Assembly (NCBI RefSeq): GCF_016107705.1
Contig: NZ_JAEHGC010000001.1
Coordinates: forward strand, 744,001 to 808,000
Source of the DNA: Neobacillus cucumis
GTDB taxonomy: Bacteria; Bacillota; Bacilli; Bacillales_B; DSM-18226
Length of the DNA: 64,000 bases
Direction of reading: 5' to 3'
The position numbers were made by a program, and so were the translations under genes. Shown here one piece after another: positions 38,686 through 48,958 of the stretch. Below the pieces are notes generated by a model. It was not told where the DNA came from and did not search any database. It saw only the letters and a program-made list of their open reading frames with translations. Numbering within the stretch: position 1 is the stretch's first letter; every line of letters starts with the position of its first letter.

Positions 38686-38836
38686 ATTACTGCACCTCCA
38701 AAAATCAAAATTTCCATTAGTGAATTAGAATTCATCTTTGTACAATTCTATCCTATTTAAAAAAAAGTGTCTAATATAAGCTAATAACTACAATAATTCT
38801 ATTTTCCCCAATCCCCTAGTTTTCTTCCATGCCAAT

Positions 38837-38875
38837 AAAAAACTTCGGTTTGTTTTGGTTTACAAACCGAAGTTT
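38837..38875 (-). terminator. lonB terminator
   Basis: A 12-bp perfect stem (38840-38851 with 38864-38875) followed by T residues on the minus strand lies just after the lonB stop. Confidence 0.85.
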
Positions 38876-38880
38876 ATTTT

Positions 38881-40548
38881 TCAAATAGATTCTTTCTTTG
38901 AAAGTTCGATGGATGCCGGAATGACTTTGTTCCGGGCTAACTCATTAACTAAGGCAATCTCAAATACTTCATGTAAATGAGTGACTGGAATTATATTGAT
39001 GCCCTCAATTTCATTTAAAATCGACTGCATGTTTTCTTCCGGGATAATAACCGTTTCTGCACCGGCCTTTTTCGCTGCCTTCACCTTTGGATAAACACCG
39101 CCAATTGGTTTAACGTTTCCGTGTATGCTAATTTCCCCAGTCATGGCTACCTTGTTATCGATTGGGATTTTATAAATGGCCGAATAAATTCCGGTTGCCA
39201 TCGCAATTCCCGCTGACGGTCCGTCAATTGGAACTCCACCTGGGAAATTCACATGGATATCGAAGTCATCAGCAGGAACTCCCATCGAACGTAATACGGT
39301 AATCACATTTTCAATCGAACCGCGTGCCATACTTTTGCGGCGAATCGATTTGCCTTGACCGCCAATACTTTCCTCTTCCACAATACCGGTAATATTAATC
39401 GAACCCTTTTCCTTTGCCGGAATTACCGTTACTTCAATTTCCAGGAGCGCACCGGAATTAGGGCCGTAAACAGCAAGCCCGTTCACAAGACCAACTTGGG
39501 AATCATCATTAATTTTTCTTTCCATGCGCGGTGACATTTGACTGGAATGAATCACCCATTCAATATCTTCATCTTTTAAAAAGTCTCGATCCTCTTGGAT
39601 GGCGAGCCCGGCAGCAATTTGCACCAAATTAACTGCTTCCCGCCCGTTTCTTGCATAGTTTGAAAGTGTTTCAACACCGTTTTCACTTATCGATAGCTTT
39701 ACTTTATCTGCTGCTTTTTTTGAAACCAAACTAATTTCTTCCTGGCTTAATTCACGGAAGAACACTTCCATACAGCGCGAACGAATCGCCGGGGGAATTT
39801 CATTCGGTGTTCTTGTTGTTGCCCCAATTAGCCGAAAATCGGCAGGGAGTCCATTTTTAAAAATATCATGGATGTGTGTTGGGATTTGATTATTTTCCTC
39901 ATGATAATAGGCACTTTCCAGGAAAACCTTCCGATCCTCTAATACCTTTAACAATTTATTCATTTGGATAGGGTGCAATTCACCAATTTCATCAATAAAT
40001 AATACGCCGCCATGTGCATTTGTTACGGCGCCTTGCTTTGGCTGAGGAATACCAGCTTGTCCCATTGCTCCAGCGCCTTGATAGATCGGGTCATGGACAG
40101 ATCCGATTAATGGGTCGGCAATTCCCCGCTCATCAAAACGGGCGGTTGTCGCATCAAGTTCAATAAAAACAGATGCCGGTTTGAATGGTGATTTACTATT
40201 TTTTTTCGCTTCTTCAAGAACTAGGCGGGCAGCAGCTGTTTTCCCTACACCGGGCGGTCCGTAAATGATGACATGCTGTGGATTAGGACCGCATAATGCC
40301 GCCTTTAATGATTTAATTCCATCCTCCTGCCCAACAATATCTTGAAAGCTGGTAGGACGTACTTTTTCTGATAATGGTTCGGTTAAAGAAATGGATCTCA
40401 TTTTGCGAAGCTGCTCCATTTCCTTTCTTGATTCTCTATCGATGGATACTTTTTGTGTTCGCTGATTTCTAAGCAAATTCCAAAAATATAGCCCAATGAT
40501 GATTCCAAAAAAGAGCTGTATAAATAAGGCAATCCCCGTCCAACTCAT
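38881..40548 (-). CDS. lonB: Sporulation Lon-like protease LonB
   Basis: LonB is a membrane-tethered Lon made in the forespore under sigma-F in B. subtilis. The 555-residue protein has an N-terminal membrane helix (residues 4-24), AAA+ Walker [12 protein letters not shown] near residue 98, an Asp-Glu Walker B in GGVLFIDEIGELH, and the protease dyad in IDGPSAGIAMA and GGVYPKVKAAKKAG. It lacks the LonA N-domain. It sits between clpX and lonA in the standard order, flanked by terminators on both sides. Confidence 0.96.
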   Translation of the reverse strand: MSWTGIALFIQLFFGIIIGLYFWNLLRNQRTQKVSIDRESRKEMEQLRKMRSISLTEPLSEKVRPTSFQDIVGQEDGIKSLKAALCGPNPQHVIIYGPPGVGKTAAARLVLEEAKKNSKSPFKPASVFIELDATTARFDERGIADPLIGSVHDPIYQGAGAMGQAGIPQPKQGAVTNAHGGVLFIDEIGELHPIQMNKLLKVLEDRKVFLESAYYHEENNQIPTHIHDIFKNGLPADFRLIGATTRTPNEIPPAIRSRCMEVFFRELSQEEISLVSKKAADKVKLSISENGVETLSNYARNGREAVNLVQIAAGLAIQEDRDFLKDEDIEWVIHSSQMSPRMERKINDDSQVGLVNGLAVYGPNSGALLEIEVTVIPAKEKGSINITGIVEEESIGGQGKSIRRKSMARGSIENVITVLRSMGVPADDFDIHVNFPGGVPIDGPSAGIAMATGIYSAIYKIPIDNKVAMTGEISIHGNVKPIGGVYPKVKAAKKAGAETVIIPEENMQSILNEIEGINIIPVTHLHEVFEIALVNELARNKVIPASIELSKKESI

Positions 40549-40640
40549 ACTATCCCCTCCTGCAGATTAATTCTGATAGATATTTTCAGTATTTCCTGCG
40601 ATTGGGTGGAATAAACCACAAATTGTGCGGTTTGGTAAGA

Positions 40641-40672
40641 AAAAAAGAACCTGGCGATGAGCCAGGTTCTTT
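40641..40672 (-). terminator. clpX terminator
   Basis: A 12-bp perfect stem (40644-40655 with 40661-40672) around a 5-nt loop, followed on the minus strand by T residues. It lies 49 bases after the clpX stop. Confidence 0.88.
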
Positions 40673-40720
40673 GATTGTTTAGCTAAAGTGCCTGTATTTA
40701 GGAACTTCAACGCTTTTTCA

Positions 40721-41977
40721 TTATGCAGATTTTTCGTTGGCAACAGTTCCGTCTTCTAGAATCAGTTTCGGTTCGCTGTTATCTAAAACCGTTTCCTGCG
40801 TGATGATACACTTCGTGATATCATCCCTTGATGGAAGATCAAACATCACATCAAGCATGATTCCTTCAATAATAGAACGTAAGCCGCGGGCACCTGTTTT
40901 TCGTTCAATCGCTTTTTTCGCGATTTCCACTAGAGCGCCTTCTTCGAATTCAAGATTTACATCATCAATCTCAAGCATTTTTTGGTATTGCTTCACCAAA
41001 GCATTCTTCGGCTTCGTTAAGATTTCAATTAAAGCACCTTCATCTAATTGCTCCAGGCTTGCAATAACAGGCAAACGTCCGATAAATTCCGGAATTAAGC
41101 CAAAGCGAAGCAAGTCCTCAGGCAATACTTTTGAAAGAAGCTCTTTTTGTCCAATTTCTTGGGTCTTAACATCTGAGCCGAATCCAATGACCTTTTGCCC
41201 TAAACGGCGTTTAATGATAGGTTCGATGCCATCAAATGCACCACCGCAAATAAATAGAATATTCGTTGTATCAATTTGGATAAATTCTTGATGTGGATGT
41301 TTTCTGCCGCCTTGTGGAGGAACACTTGCAACCGTACCTTCAAGAATTTTTAATAATGCCTGTTGAACGCCTTCACCGGAAACATCTCTTGTAATCGATG
41401 GATTTTCCGATTTACGGGCAATTTTATCAATTTCATCAATATAAATGATGCCCTTTTCTGCTTTTTCAACATCATAATCAGCAGCTTGGATTAATTTAAG
41501 CAAAATATTTTCAACATCTTCGCCAACATATCCAGCCTCAGTTAATGAAGTTGCATCGGCAATTGCAAATGGTACGTTAAGAATGCGCGCTAAGGTTTGT
41601 GCCAATAACGTTTTCCCACTACCAGTTGGTCCAATCATACAAATATTACTTTTTGCAAGTTCAACATCATCAATCTTACTATTGGAATTAATCCGCTTAT
41701 AGTGATTATAAACGGCTACCGATAATGATTTCTTAGCCTGATCCTGGCCGATGACATATTCGTCAAGAATTTCACAGATTTCTTTTGGCTTTGGAACATC
41801 TTTAAATTCTACTTCTTCTTCTGTTCCAAGTTCTTCCTCAACAATTTCTGTGCAAAGCTCGATACACTCATCACATATATAAACTCCTGGACCCGCAACC
41901 AGCTTTCGAACTTGATCCTGTGTTTTACCACAGAAGGAACATTTTAATTGCCCTTTTTCATCATTAAATTTAAACAA
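40721..41977 (-). CDS. clpX: ATP-dependent Clp protease ATP-binding subunit ClpX
   Basis: ClpX unfolds substrates and feeds them to ClpP. The product of 418 residues begins with the zinc-binding domain (CSFCGKTQ...CDEC, residues about 10-36), Walker [13 protein letters not shown] near residue 120, and the IGF loop in [10 protein letters not shown] that docks on ClpP. The true start is TTG ([16 protein letters not shown]), with AAGGGGTG upstream; the open frame extends 60 codons further but with non-ClpX sequence. Length then matches the family. Confidence 0.97.
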   Translation of the reverse strand: MFKFNDEKGQLKCSFCGKTQDQVRKLVAGPGVYICDECIELCTEIVEEELGTEEEVEFKDVPKPKEICEILDEYVIGQDQAKKSLSVAVYNHYKRINSNSKIDDVELAKSNICMIGPTGSGKTLLAQTLARILNVPFAIADATSLTEAGYVGEDVENILLKLIQAADYDVEKAEKGIIYIDEIDKIARKSENPSITRDVSGEGVQQALLKILEGTVASVPPQGGRKHPHQEFIQIDTTNILFICGGAFDGIEPIIKRRLGQKVIGFGSDVKTQEIGQKELLSKVLPEDLLRFGLIPEFIGRLPVIASLEQLDEGALIEILTKPKNALVKQYQKMLEIDDVNLEFEEGALVEIAKKAIERKTGARGLRSIIEGIMLDVMFDLPSRDDITKCIITQETVLDNSEPKLILEDGTVANEKSA

Positions 41978-42352
41978 TCTTTTCACCCCTTGATACTTGT
42001 TGTCACACAATTTTAAAGCTGCGAATCCCAAATAAATCCGAATCTTTTTTCTTCTATTTTTAGTGGTATGTATTGCATTGTAACACATGTTGCCGATGGA
42101 CTGGAAATAAAAAGCCTTATGTTTGCTACTGTTAAATTTACTGGGATCCGCCATCATAACAGAAACTTATGTACCCATTAAGCATAACCAAAATTTTGAA
42201 AAATCAACCTTAAATCCGTTTGGTTTAATTTAATTCGATATGTAATTCCATTTTTCCTGCCCATCTGCAAAAATGTCTAAGGCTTTTCATAAGGTTTAAT
42301 AAAAAGGTTTCCCTACCCCTATTATAATATGTAATCGATAAAATGTATAAAA
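41978..42352 (-). promoter_or_regulatory. tig-clpX intergenic region with long clpX leader
   Basis: This stretch of 375 bases carries a candidate promoter at its right end: TATAAT at 42321-42326 and TATACA at 42344-42349 with a 17-bp spacer, abutting the tig terminator. If used, the clpX transcript has a leader of about 340 bases. I see no strong hairpin or known riboswitch in it. A closer promoter is also possible. Confidence 0.4.
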
Positions 42353-42377
42353 CAAGGCACGATGGAATCGTGCCTTG
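42353..42377 (-). terminator. tig terminator
   Basis: An 11-bp perfect stem (CAAGGCACGAT paired across GGA) is followed on the minus strand by TTTTAT; it starts 10 bases after the tig stop. Confidence 0.88.
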
Positions 42378-42387
42378 CCGAAATTAA

Positions 42388-43665
42388 TTATTTTTTGTTT
42401 TCAACAAGAAAGTCAACTGCTTTTTTAAGCTGAAGATCTGCTTTAATTCCTTCAACTCCGCCAAGTGCTGCTTTGATATTGTCAACTGTCATGTTGTACA
42501 TGCCAGCCATTTTTTCAAGTTCAGCATTAACGTCTTCATCAGTTGCTTCAAGATTTTCTGCCTTCGCAATTGCTTCAAGCGTTAAGTTTACACGTACACG
42601 CTTTTCAGCTTCTTCTTTCATTTGCTCACGCAAAGCATTTTCATCTTGACCTGAGAATTGGAAGTAAAGCTCAAGGTTCATACCTTGCATTTGCAAGCGT
42701 TGTTCGAACTCTTGAAGCATACGGTTTACTTCGTTATCAACCATAACAGCTGGAATTTCTACTTCAGCATTTTCAGCCGCTTTTTCCACTACAGTATCAC
42801 GTAGGTGATGCTCTGCTTCATGCTTTTTGCTGTCTTCTAAACGAGTTTTGATTTTTTCTTTTAATGCATCCAATGTTTCAACTTCATCGTCTACATCTTT
42901 TGCAAACTCATCATCGAGTGTTGGAAGTTCTTTTCCTTTAATTTCGTGAACAGTTACTTTAAAGACTGCTGGTTTACCAGCAAGCTCTGCAGCGTGGTAT
43001 TCTTCTGGGAAAGAAACTTCTACGTCTTTAGATTCGCCGGCTGCAACTCCAACTAATTGCTCTTCAAAGCCAGGGATGAAAGAGCCTGAACCTAACTCAA
43101 GTGAGTGATTTTCAGCTTTTCCGCCTTCAAATGCTTCTCCGTCAACGAAACCTTCAAAGTCGATGATCACTGTATCACCGTTTTCAGCAGTACCTTCTTC
43201 TTTTACAACAAGCTCTGCTTGACGATTTTGAAGTGTTTCTAATTCTTTTTGTACGTCTTCATCTGTAACATTTGTGTCTTGTTCTTCTACTTCTAGGCCT
43301 TTATAATCGCCTAATTTCACTTCAGGCTTTACTGTAACAGTAGCTTTGAAGATTAGCTCTTTGCCTTTTTCCATTTGCTCAATATCGATATCAGGACGAT
43401 CAACTGGCTCGATGCCTGTTTCATCGATTGCATTTCCATATGCTTCTGGAAGAATGATATCTAAAGCATCTTGGTATAATGATTCTACACCAAAGCGCTT
43501 TTCAAACATGCCACGAGGCATTTTCCCTTTACGGAATCCTGGAACATTTACTTGTTTCACAACTTTTTGGAATGCTGCGTCTAATCCTTTGCTTACCTCG
43601 TCGGCACTTACTTCAACTGTAAGTACACCGCGGTTTCCTTCTAATTTTTCCCACTTAGCTGTCAT
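42388..43665 (-). CDS. tig: Trigger factor (ribosome-associated chaperone and prolyl isomerase)
   Basis: Trigger factor meets nascent chains at the ribosome exit. The 425-residue protein has the ribosome-binding signature [17 protein letters not shown] (about residues 43-60), an FKBP-type isomerase domain ([20 protein letters not shown]) and the long helical C-domain. The ATG seven codons inside the longest frame is chosen: GGAGGG precedes it and the chain then begins [11 protein letters not shown] as in relatives. Confidence 0.97.
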   Translation of the reverse strand: MTAKWEKLEGNRGVLTVEVSADEVSKGLDAAFQKVVKQVNVPGFRKGKMPRGMFEKRFGVESLYQDALDIILPEAYGNAIDETGIEPVDRPDIDIEQMEKGKELIFKATVTVKPEVKLGDYKGLEVEEQDTNVTDEDVQKELETLQNRQAELVVKEEGTAENGDTVIIDFEGFVDGEAFEGGKAENHSLELGSGSFIPGFEEQLVGVAAGESKDVEVSFPEEYHAAELAGKPAVFKVTVHEIKGKELPTLDDEFAKDVDDEVETLDALKEKIKTRLEDSKKHEAEHHLRDTVVEKAAENAEVEIPAVMVDNEVNRMLQEFEQRLQMQGMNLELYFQFSGQDENALREQMKEEAEKRVRVNLTLEAIAKAENLEATDEDVNAELEKMAGMYNMTVDNIKAALGGVEGIKADLQLKKAVDFLVENKK

Positions 43666-43830
43666 ACCGTTTTTTCCCTCCAACATCTATTCTCATTTCA
43701 TTCGTAACGAATTGTATGAATATGTCTTGTTCTATCAAGTCATTATCCACTTTTTGTTGTAAAATATCGAATTTCTACAGAATGCGACCCCTACATTATA
43801 TCATAGGATTGATTTCTTTCAACACACTGC

Positions 43831-44862
43831 CTAAAAATTGGGGTAAGAAATTTCTTCTATTTCTCGTATTTTAACGATTGCTAGATTGATTTCTTCGCTG
43901 GAAACCCCGTATTCTTCCGCTCTATCAATTATTTCTAAATCGTTTCCCATATATTCCTCTGCTAGAACATGAAAGGCTGCTGCCCATGCTTTAGCATTCT
44001 TCGGCTCTAGCTCGAAAGGATAGCTGATAAAAAAGATTCGTTCTACCATACCTATTATATCCGCCAATAAAACCGGGTTACTATTTTCTAAATAATCTTC
44101 TAAATGTTCTATGATTTTTTCCATCCTGGGCTGAGCATGAACTTCAGGCAATTTTGTCGGGATAATCTTTATGACCTGATGAAACTTTTGAACCTCAATT
44201 TCCTTGTCATATTCCTGCTCTTTTAGAAGAGTTAGCAGGGTTGTTTTAAAAAAGGACTGTCCTGTTTCTGCGATTAAATAGGCATTAATTTCCTCTATAT
44301 AAGGCCTAATGTTCCTCTCAGCCAGTTTAGATAGGAGCAGCATTTGTTCGGTTGTATTTTGTAAGGAAAAAAGGTTCAGGCTTTTGTTCGTTGGACCGGT
44401 TTCATACGAATTGTCATTTTCCACATCTGCTTGATCCTGTTCCGCCATCCTTCTGCAAAATTGCAGGATGGTGATAAAATGATCCTGTTTTTCTGGTGGG
44501 ATTTCTTTTTCATCCAATAAGACTTCAATCGTTGAAACGATTTCTTGATATTCGTGCAGCTGGATCAGAATGGTCAAATATAAATCGACCATCTGATAAT
44601 AATCACCGATTCCTTTTAGTAAAAGTTCGTTTGCAAGTTTTTTTGCTTTTCGGTAAGCACCTGCTTCAAAATAGGCTAAGACTAATCCCATTAGCACATC
44701 GCCATTTTCTGGGTCAAGTTCCTTCGCCCCTTCTAAAAGTTCGATGGCTTCTTCATATTTTTTAAATTGCAGGCTTTCTAAGCCCTTTTCCGTTAATCGC
44801 TGTTCAAGCCCGGGAAAGAAAATTACATTCTCTTTTCTTTTAACTCGTTCCCGTTTTTTCAT
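43831..44862 (-). CDS. ysoA: TPR-repeat protein YsoA-like
   Basis: The 343-residue product is helical with tetratricopeptide repeats at about residues 20-110 (GLESLQFKKYEEAIELLEGAKELDPENGDVLMGLVLAYFEAG) and a charged C-half. No enzyme motif is visible. Start is placed at MKKRERVKRKENVIFF, after AAGGGCGG; the longer frame runs through the tRNA terminator and is not credible. Its place next to tig matches B. subtilis ysoA. Function unknown. Confidence 0.85.
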   Translation of the reverse strand: MKKRERVKRKENVIFFPGLEQRLTEKGLESLQFKKYEEAIELLEGAKELDPENGDVLMGLVLAYFEAGAYRKAKKLANELLLKGIGDYYQMVDLYLTILIQLHEYQEIVSTIEVLLDEKEIPPEKQDHFITILQFCRRMAEQDQADVENDNSYETGPTNKSLNLFSLQNTTEQMLLLSKLAERNIRPYIEEINAYLIAETGQSFFKTTLLTLLKEQEYDKEIEVQKFHQVIKIIPTKLPEVHAQPRMEKIIEHLEDYLENSNPVLLADIIGMVERIFFISYPFELEPKNAKAWAAAFHVLAEEYMGNDLEIIDRAEEYGVSSEEINLAIVKIREIEEISYPNF

Positions 44863-44918
44863 AAAATTCCGCCCTTTTGGTTGATGAAAATTAGTGTAGC
44901 ACGAATTAAGTAAAAAAC

Positions 44919-44946
44919 AAAAAAACTCACCTTTTTCTGGGTGAGT
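44919..44946 (-). terminator. tRNA-Arg terminator
   Basis: A 7-bp stem (44925-44931 with 44940-44946) and a T run on the minus strand lie 22 bases after the tRNA 3' end. Confidence 0.8.
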
Positions 44947-44967
44947 AAAGTTCATTTGGTATGTAGA

Positions 44968-45044
44968 TGGCGTCCCAGGAGAGATTCGAACTCCCGACCG
45001 TACGCTTAGAAGGCGTATGCTCTATCCGGCTGAGCTACTGGGAC
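44968..45044 (-). tRNA. tRNA-Arg (anticodon TCT), CCA encoded
   Basis: The minus strand folds as a cloverleaf: acceptor GTCCCAG/CTGGGAC, D-stem GCTC/GAGC, anticodon stem TACGC/GCGTA with loop CTTCTAA (anticodon TCT), T-arm GGGAG-TTCGAAT-CTCTC (one mismatch-tolerant pair), discriminator G and templated CCA at 44968-44970. It decodes AGA/AGG. It stands alone between ysnB and ysoA with its own terminator. Confidence 0.97.
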
Positions 45045-45130
45045 ATAGTCATTTATCAAAGACAAGATTTATTATATAGTCCTAAAAAATAAAAGTCAAT
45101 AATAAATTTGTTGTTTTTTAAAAACAAGAA

Positions 45131-45151
45131 ATGGGGAGATACACTCCCCAT
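45131..45151 (-). terminator. ysnB terminator
   Basis: ATGGGGAG/CTCCCCAT hairpin overlapping the ysnB stop, followed on the minus strand by TTCTTGTTTTT. It ends the rph-rdgB-ysnB transcript before the tRNA. Confidence 0.8.
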
Positions 45152-45669
45152 TATCTTTTCGGCAAGGTAAATTCATAACCTAAATCGACTACTTCACGCC
45201 CGTTCAATTCAAAAACGGTCATCTTTATTTTTTCATCTACTAGGTCTAGAATAACGTACGTTTTTTCAAAGCGCTCTCGGGGCAGACGGAGACTTCCGGG
45301 GTTCAAAAACAGCGTTCCACCGATGACCTCCGCCCCTAATATATGGGAATGCCCGAAACAAACAATATCGGCGTTTACCTCTTGTGCCTTATACTTTAAA
45401 TTCATTAATGATGACTTAACCGAATACTTATGCCCGTGAGTAACGAAAATTTTCCGGCCATTTACCTCTTCGATCACTTCTAAAGGATAACCGCCAAAAT
45501 CACAATTCCCTAATACAGAGACAAACCCTGAAATCGCTTGGTCATCCGGCATTAACTGCGAATCCCCGCAATGAATCATTAAATCGACATCTTTCATATG
45601 TCTGTCCCGTACGATTTCAAGCTCTTTTGTCATTCCGTGACTATCGCTGACAATCAAAATTTTGCTCAT
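45151..45669 (-). CDS. ysnB: YfcE/MJ0936-family metallophosphoesterase
   Basis: The 172-residue protein has the compact calcineurin-like motifs [25 protein letters not shown] and GHSHILG for a dinuclear metal site, so it is probably a phosphodiesterase; the natural substrate is unknown. It overlaps the rdgB stop by four bases and is in the conserved rph-ysnA-ysnB order. Confidence 0.93.
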   Translation of the reverse strand: MSKILIVSDSHGMTKELEIVRDRHMKDVDLMIHCGDSQLMPDDQAISGFVSVLGNCDFGGYPLEVIEEVNGRKIFVTHGHKYSVKSSLMNLKYKAQEVNADIVCFGHSHILGAEVIGGTLFLNPGSLRLPRERFEKTYVILDLVDEKIKMTVFELNGREVVDLGYEFTLPKR

Positions 45670-46277
45670 GATTGATTTGCTCTTTCTAAAATTGAATCCA
45701 GCACCGTATCAAGCTTCTTTAAGGCGTTTGCGCGGTGGCTGATTTTATTTTTTTCCTCTGAAGGAAGCTCAGCCATTGCAAGTTTCAAATTTGGAACATA
45801 AAAAATCGGATCGTAACCAAAGCCGTGCGTCCCTTTTCTTTCTGTTAAAATCCGGCCTTCACAAGTTCCCGAAACCGTCATCGTTTCTTGATTCGGCACA
45901 GCCACCGCCAGTGCACAATAAAATCTTGCCGTCCGCTCTTCCTCAGGGACATCCTTTAACTCAGAAAGAACTTTATCAATATTGTCCTGATCATTTTTAT
46001 GTTCTCCGGCATATCGGGCTGAATAGATACCAGGTCTACCTTCTAATACATCCACAATCAAACCGGAGTCGTCTCCAATGACCATTTTATTCAAGGCCTT
46101 CGAGATCGCTTCTGCCTTAAGGATTGCATTTGCCTCAAAAGTTGTTCCTGTTTCCTCTACATCAGGGATCTCAGGAAAATCTAATAGTGTTTTTACTTCG
46201 ATTCCCCTTTTGGCAAAAATACTTTCAAATTCTCTCGCTTTTCCGGGGTTTTTAGTAGCAATAATAACTTCTCTCAT
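45666..46277 (-). CDS. rdgB: XTP/dITP diphosphatase (RdgB/YsnA)
   Basis: This enzyme removes non-canonical purine nucleotides (XTP, ITP, dITP). The 203-residue protein starts [17 protein letters not shown], has the [14 protein letters not shown] motif, the catalytic Asp in [15 protein letters not shown] and [11 protein letters not shown] near residue 150. ATGA overlaps link it with rph upstream and ysnB downstream. Named ysnA in B. subtilis. Confidence 0.96.
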   Translation of the reverse strand: MREVIIATKNPGKAREFESIFAKRGIEVKTLLDFPEIPDVEETGTTFEANAILKAEAISKALNKMVIGDDSGLIVDVLEGRPGIYSARYAGEHKNDQDNIDKVLSELKDVPEEERTARFYCALAVAVPNQETMTVSGTCEGRILTERKGTHGFGYDPIFYVPNLKLAMAELPSEEKNKISHRANALKKLDTVLDSILERANQS

Positions 46278-47029
46278 TTATTCTTTCTTCTTTCTTCAAT
46301 TTTTTCGGTTATGTCTGCACCAAGAGCAATTTTTTGATGCTCAAAAAGCTCACTCAATCCGGCTTGTGCCGCATGAAGTAACTCTTGAAGCTGGTTATAG
46401 GAAAAGGTAGCTTCCTCACCTGTTCCCTGCAGTTCAACAAATTCGCCGCTTCCGGTCATGACTACATTCATATCAACCATAGCACTGGAGTCCTCCGGAT
46501 AATTTAAATCGAGGATGGTTGTGTTCTCTTCTATAATTCCGACACTGGTCGCCGCCAGGAAATCAGTAATGGGGAATTTTATCGCTCTTTTTTCGGCCAA
46601 TTCATTTAAAGCAAGCGTCATCGCGACAAATGCTCCTGTAATAGAAGCTGTACGGGTTCCACCGTCAGCCTGAATGACATCACAATCAATCCAAACTGTT
46701 TTTTCTCCCAAAGCCTTTAAATCTACAATAGCCCTTAAGGCACGGCCAATCAGCCGCTGAATTTCCATTGTGCGCCCGGACACTTTCCCTTTAGAAGATT
46801 CTCGGATATTCCTTGATGCCGTCGCTCTTGGGAGCATCGAATATTCCGCTGTAATCCAGCCTTTGCCTTCTCCCCTCATAAAGTGCGGCACCCTGTCTTC
46901 AATTGTAGCCGTACAAATTACTTTTGTGTCCCCAACAGAAATGAGCACCGAGCCTTCCGGATGCATTAAATAGTTTGTTTCAATATGTATGGGTCTTAAC
47001 TGCAATGGTTCACGTCCATCAACACGCAC
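46274..47029 (-). CDS. rph: Ribonuclease PH
   Basis: RNase PH trims tRNA 3' ends phosphorolytically. The 251-residue protein shows [16 protein letters not shown], the phosphate-site [24 protein letters not shown] and [19 protein letters not shown]. The GTG start ([14 protein letters not shown]) is chosen because GGAGGAAG lies just before it and the N-terminus then matches relatives; the frame extends 17 codons further. First gene of rph-rdgB-ysnB, after gerM. Confidence 0.96.
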   Translation of the reverse strand: MRVDGREPLQLRPIHIETNYLMHPEGSVLISVGDTKVICTATIEDRVPHFMRGEGKGWITAEYSMLPRATASRNIRESSKGKVSGRTMEIQRLIGRALRAIVDLKALGEKTVWIDCDVIQADGGTRTASITGAFVAMTLALNELAEKRAIKFPITDFLAATSVGIIEENTTILDLNYPEDSSAMVDMNVVMTGSGEFVELQGTGEEATFSYNQLQELLHAAQAGLSELFEHQKIALGADITEKIEERRKNK

Positions 47030-47141
47030 TAATCTTCCTCCTTTATAATCAAGCTCGCCTTGTTGGTATAAGCCGGCCATCTGGCAAATAGAAAAGCATA
47101 AGCGTCTTTTTTAAGGACGCTTTAGAGCCAGACAAATAAAG

Positions 47142-47167
47142 AAGAGGCGGCGGGAAGCCAACCTCTT
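47142..47167 (-). terminator. gerM terminator
   Basis: AAGAGG (47142-47147) pairs with CCTCTT (47162-47167) with an inner GGC/GCC pair set; TCTTTATTT follows on the minus strand. A second small hairpin (AAGCGTC/GACGCTT) lies nearby at 47100-47122. Confidence 0.55.
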
Positions 47168-47202
47168 TCATGGTCATTATATAGTATAACAAAAAACTTT
47201 TT

Positions 47203-48261
47203 TTAAAAACTACCTGTATTTACTTTTTCCGGACGAGTTACAGGCTCAGATATTTTTTTACCCTGTTCATTTTTGATCCCTGCTTTCCCTTTCACTTCGA
47301 TTGCCACTTTTTCAATTCCCGGCTGTTCTGTTAATGATAATACAAGAGTGTTTAACACGGCCTGCGAAATCTCCTTTTCTTCGAAGCTTCCATAAATATT
47401 CTCATTAAAGTTCAATGTTACCTGTCCATTTTCCACTTTTGGCGCTTCAAGAAGTTTCGCATCAGACATAAACTCTGAAAGAAGGTTTGACTTCTGACTT
47501 GGCCCTTCAATTAATTCATTTACAGCTGCAGTAATATTATCGGTTACCTTATTGCTAACCCGGCGTGTTACCGGTACATAGTAGTACGAGCCTTCTTTTT
47601 CACCGCCAATATAGTATACGGTTACCGGTTTTGTATTGGTTATGTCCACAACATCCGTTGTATCAATATTGATTCCGATGGATCTCGTTAAGTGATCACT
47701 GATTGGTGTACCGTTTACCGGCATTTCGGTTAATGGATGCCCGGTCATGGATAACTGTACGGACTTAACGGAGTCAAATTGGGTTAATGTCCAGGTAATG
47801 GATTGAAGAATTTTCAACTCATCTTCAGGCTGATAGTTTTTAAATTCCTTTGAAAAATCAACATGGGCTACGCCATCCTTAATGTTAACGGACAATGAGG
47901 TTTCTGCCGGGATGACTGCTCTAAATCCGTTTGGCAGCATATCTTCAACTGGTCCGTTATCTACTAAGTATTCGAGAGCTTGTGTTGCGGTAGAGGTTTT
48001 TTTCGGCAGTGCTATTGTCTGCGGCACTACATAGCCATTTTTATCGATGAGGTATAGTTCTGTTTTGATGGTGTTTTTAGCATCTTCTGTTTTAGCCATC
48101 GTTTCTTTGCTTTCCTTTTTGCCTGTGTCTACGGAAACGGATTTTGGCGGGTCGATTTTCTTTTCCGTTTCAGTATTAAATAAGCCACATCCTGATAAAA
48201 GAACGCTCGATGCAAACATAGCCGAAACAAGGATGACTGCTTTATTTTTATTTTTAGACAT
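47203..48261 (-). CDS. gerM: Spore germination/sporulation lipoprotein GerM
   Basis: GerM is a sporulation lipoprotein with two GerMN domains needed for correct septal peptidoglycan and germination. The 352-residue product has a lipoprotein signal with lipobox LLSGC near residue 26, then two GerMN repeats (about residues 70-185 and 215-335: ELYLIDKNGYVVP..., TVYYIGGEKEGSYYYVPV...). The ATG after GGGAGG is used. Sigma-E control is known in B. subtilis; a TATACAT-type -10 around 48292-48301 is only suggestive. A tandem repeat array lies upstream. Confidence 0.94.
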   Translation of the reverse strand: MSKNKNKAVILVSAMFASSVLLSGCGLFNTETEKKIDPPKSVSVDTGKKESKETMAKTEDAKNTIKTELYLIDKNGYVVPQTIALPKKTSTATQALEYLVDNGPVEDMLPNGFRAVIPAETSLSVNIKDGVAHVDFSKEFKNYQPEDELKILQSITWTLTQFDSVKSVQLSMTGHPLTEMPVNGTPISDHLTRSIGINIDTTDVVDITNTKPVTVYYIGGEKEGSYYYVPVTRRVSNKVTDNITAAVNELIEGPSQKSNLLSEFMSDAKLLEAPKVENGQVTLNFNENIYGSFEEKEISQAVLNTLVLSLTEQPGIEKVAIEVKGKAGIKNEQGKKISEPVTRPEKVNTGSF

Positions 48262-48430
48262 AAAATTCCCTCCCAAGACAGTTTGTACTACCATGTATAC
48301 GAGCCTTCTGGGAATTTAGACCGTCTTGAAAAAAAAATTTGGACATTCTCTAAAAAAACTTTGTTTTGGGGTAGTTGTGGTGGAATCTCCTTTTACTATG
48401 AAAGGTCTATTTTTCTTATTTAGGGCAAAG

Positions 48431-48867
48431 GATAGGGGTTCCTTTTACATCTTATGCGATTCTTTCCTTCTAAGGGGTAATGCAGCGCCTTTCCTTTTAC
48501 CTATTATGCGATTCTTTCCTCCTAAGGGGTAATGCAGCGCCTTTCCTTTTACCTCTTATGCGACTCTTTCCTCCTAAGGGCTAATGCAGCGCCTTTCCTT
48601 TTACCTCTTCTGCGATTTTTTCCTCCCAAAGGGTAATGCAGCGCCTTTCCTTTTTACCCCTTATTCGATTCTTTCCTCCCAAAGGGTAATGCAGCGCCTT
48701 TCCTTTTACCCCTTATTCGATTCTTTCCTCCTAAGGGGTAATGCAGCGCCTTTCCTTTTACCTCTTATGCGATTCTTTCCTCCCAAAGGGTAATGCAGCG
48801 CCTTTCCTTTTTACCTCTTATGCGATTCTTTCCTCCTAAGGGGTAATGCAGCGCCTTTCCTTTTACC
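48431..48867. repeat. 52-bp tandem repeat array, about eight units
   Basis: The core AATGCAGCGCCTTTCC recurs at 48479, 48531, 48583, 48635, 48688, 48740, 48792 and 48845, giving periods of 52 or 53 bp. Units differ by a few substitutions. Within the array AAGGGGTAA and the following TTACCTCTT (or TTACCCCTT) can pair as a 9-bp hairpin. The period is not a multiple of three, and no start with ribosome binding site opens a long frame, so it is not coding. It lies between the racE terminator and gerM. Confidence 0.93.
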
Positions 48868-48925
48868 AAAAAGCTTTTTTTCCTCACTAAAGCACAGGAC
48901 CCCTCACCCGATTCTTCAAAAGTAC

Positions 48926-48954
48926 CAAAAAGAGCTCCTAGAAACTAGGAGCTC
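48926..48954 (-). terminator. racE terminator
   Basis: A perfect 10-bp stem GAGCTCCTAG/CTAGGAGCTC with 3-nt loop and five T on the minus strand, just after the racE stop. Confidence 0.9.
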
Positions 48955-48958
48955 CAAC

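Noticed and set aside
41978..42157. 60-codon N-terminal extension of ClpX
   Set aside because: The extension has no ClpX similarity and no ribosome binding site; the TTG at 41977 with AAGGGGTG gives the standard protein.
44863..44955. N-terminal extension of the TPR protein into the tRNA terminator
   Set aside because: It would be translated from the tRNA 3' region without a ribosome binding site; the inner ATG has AAGGGCGG.
48584..48793. Open frame with repeated peptides inside the tandem array
   Set aside because: The 52-bp period shifts the frame in each unit; there is no ribosome binding site, and the frame simply reflects the repeat.
48431..48867. CRISPR array
   Set aside because: Repeat units follow each other directly with a 52-53 bp period; there are no unique spacers and no cas genes.
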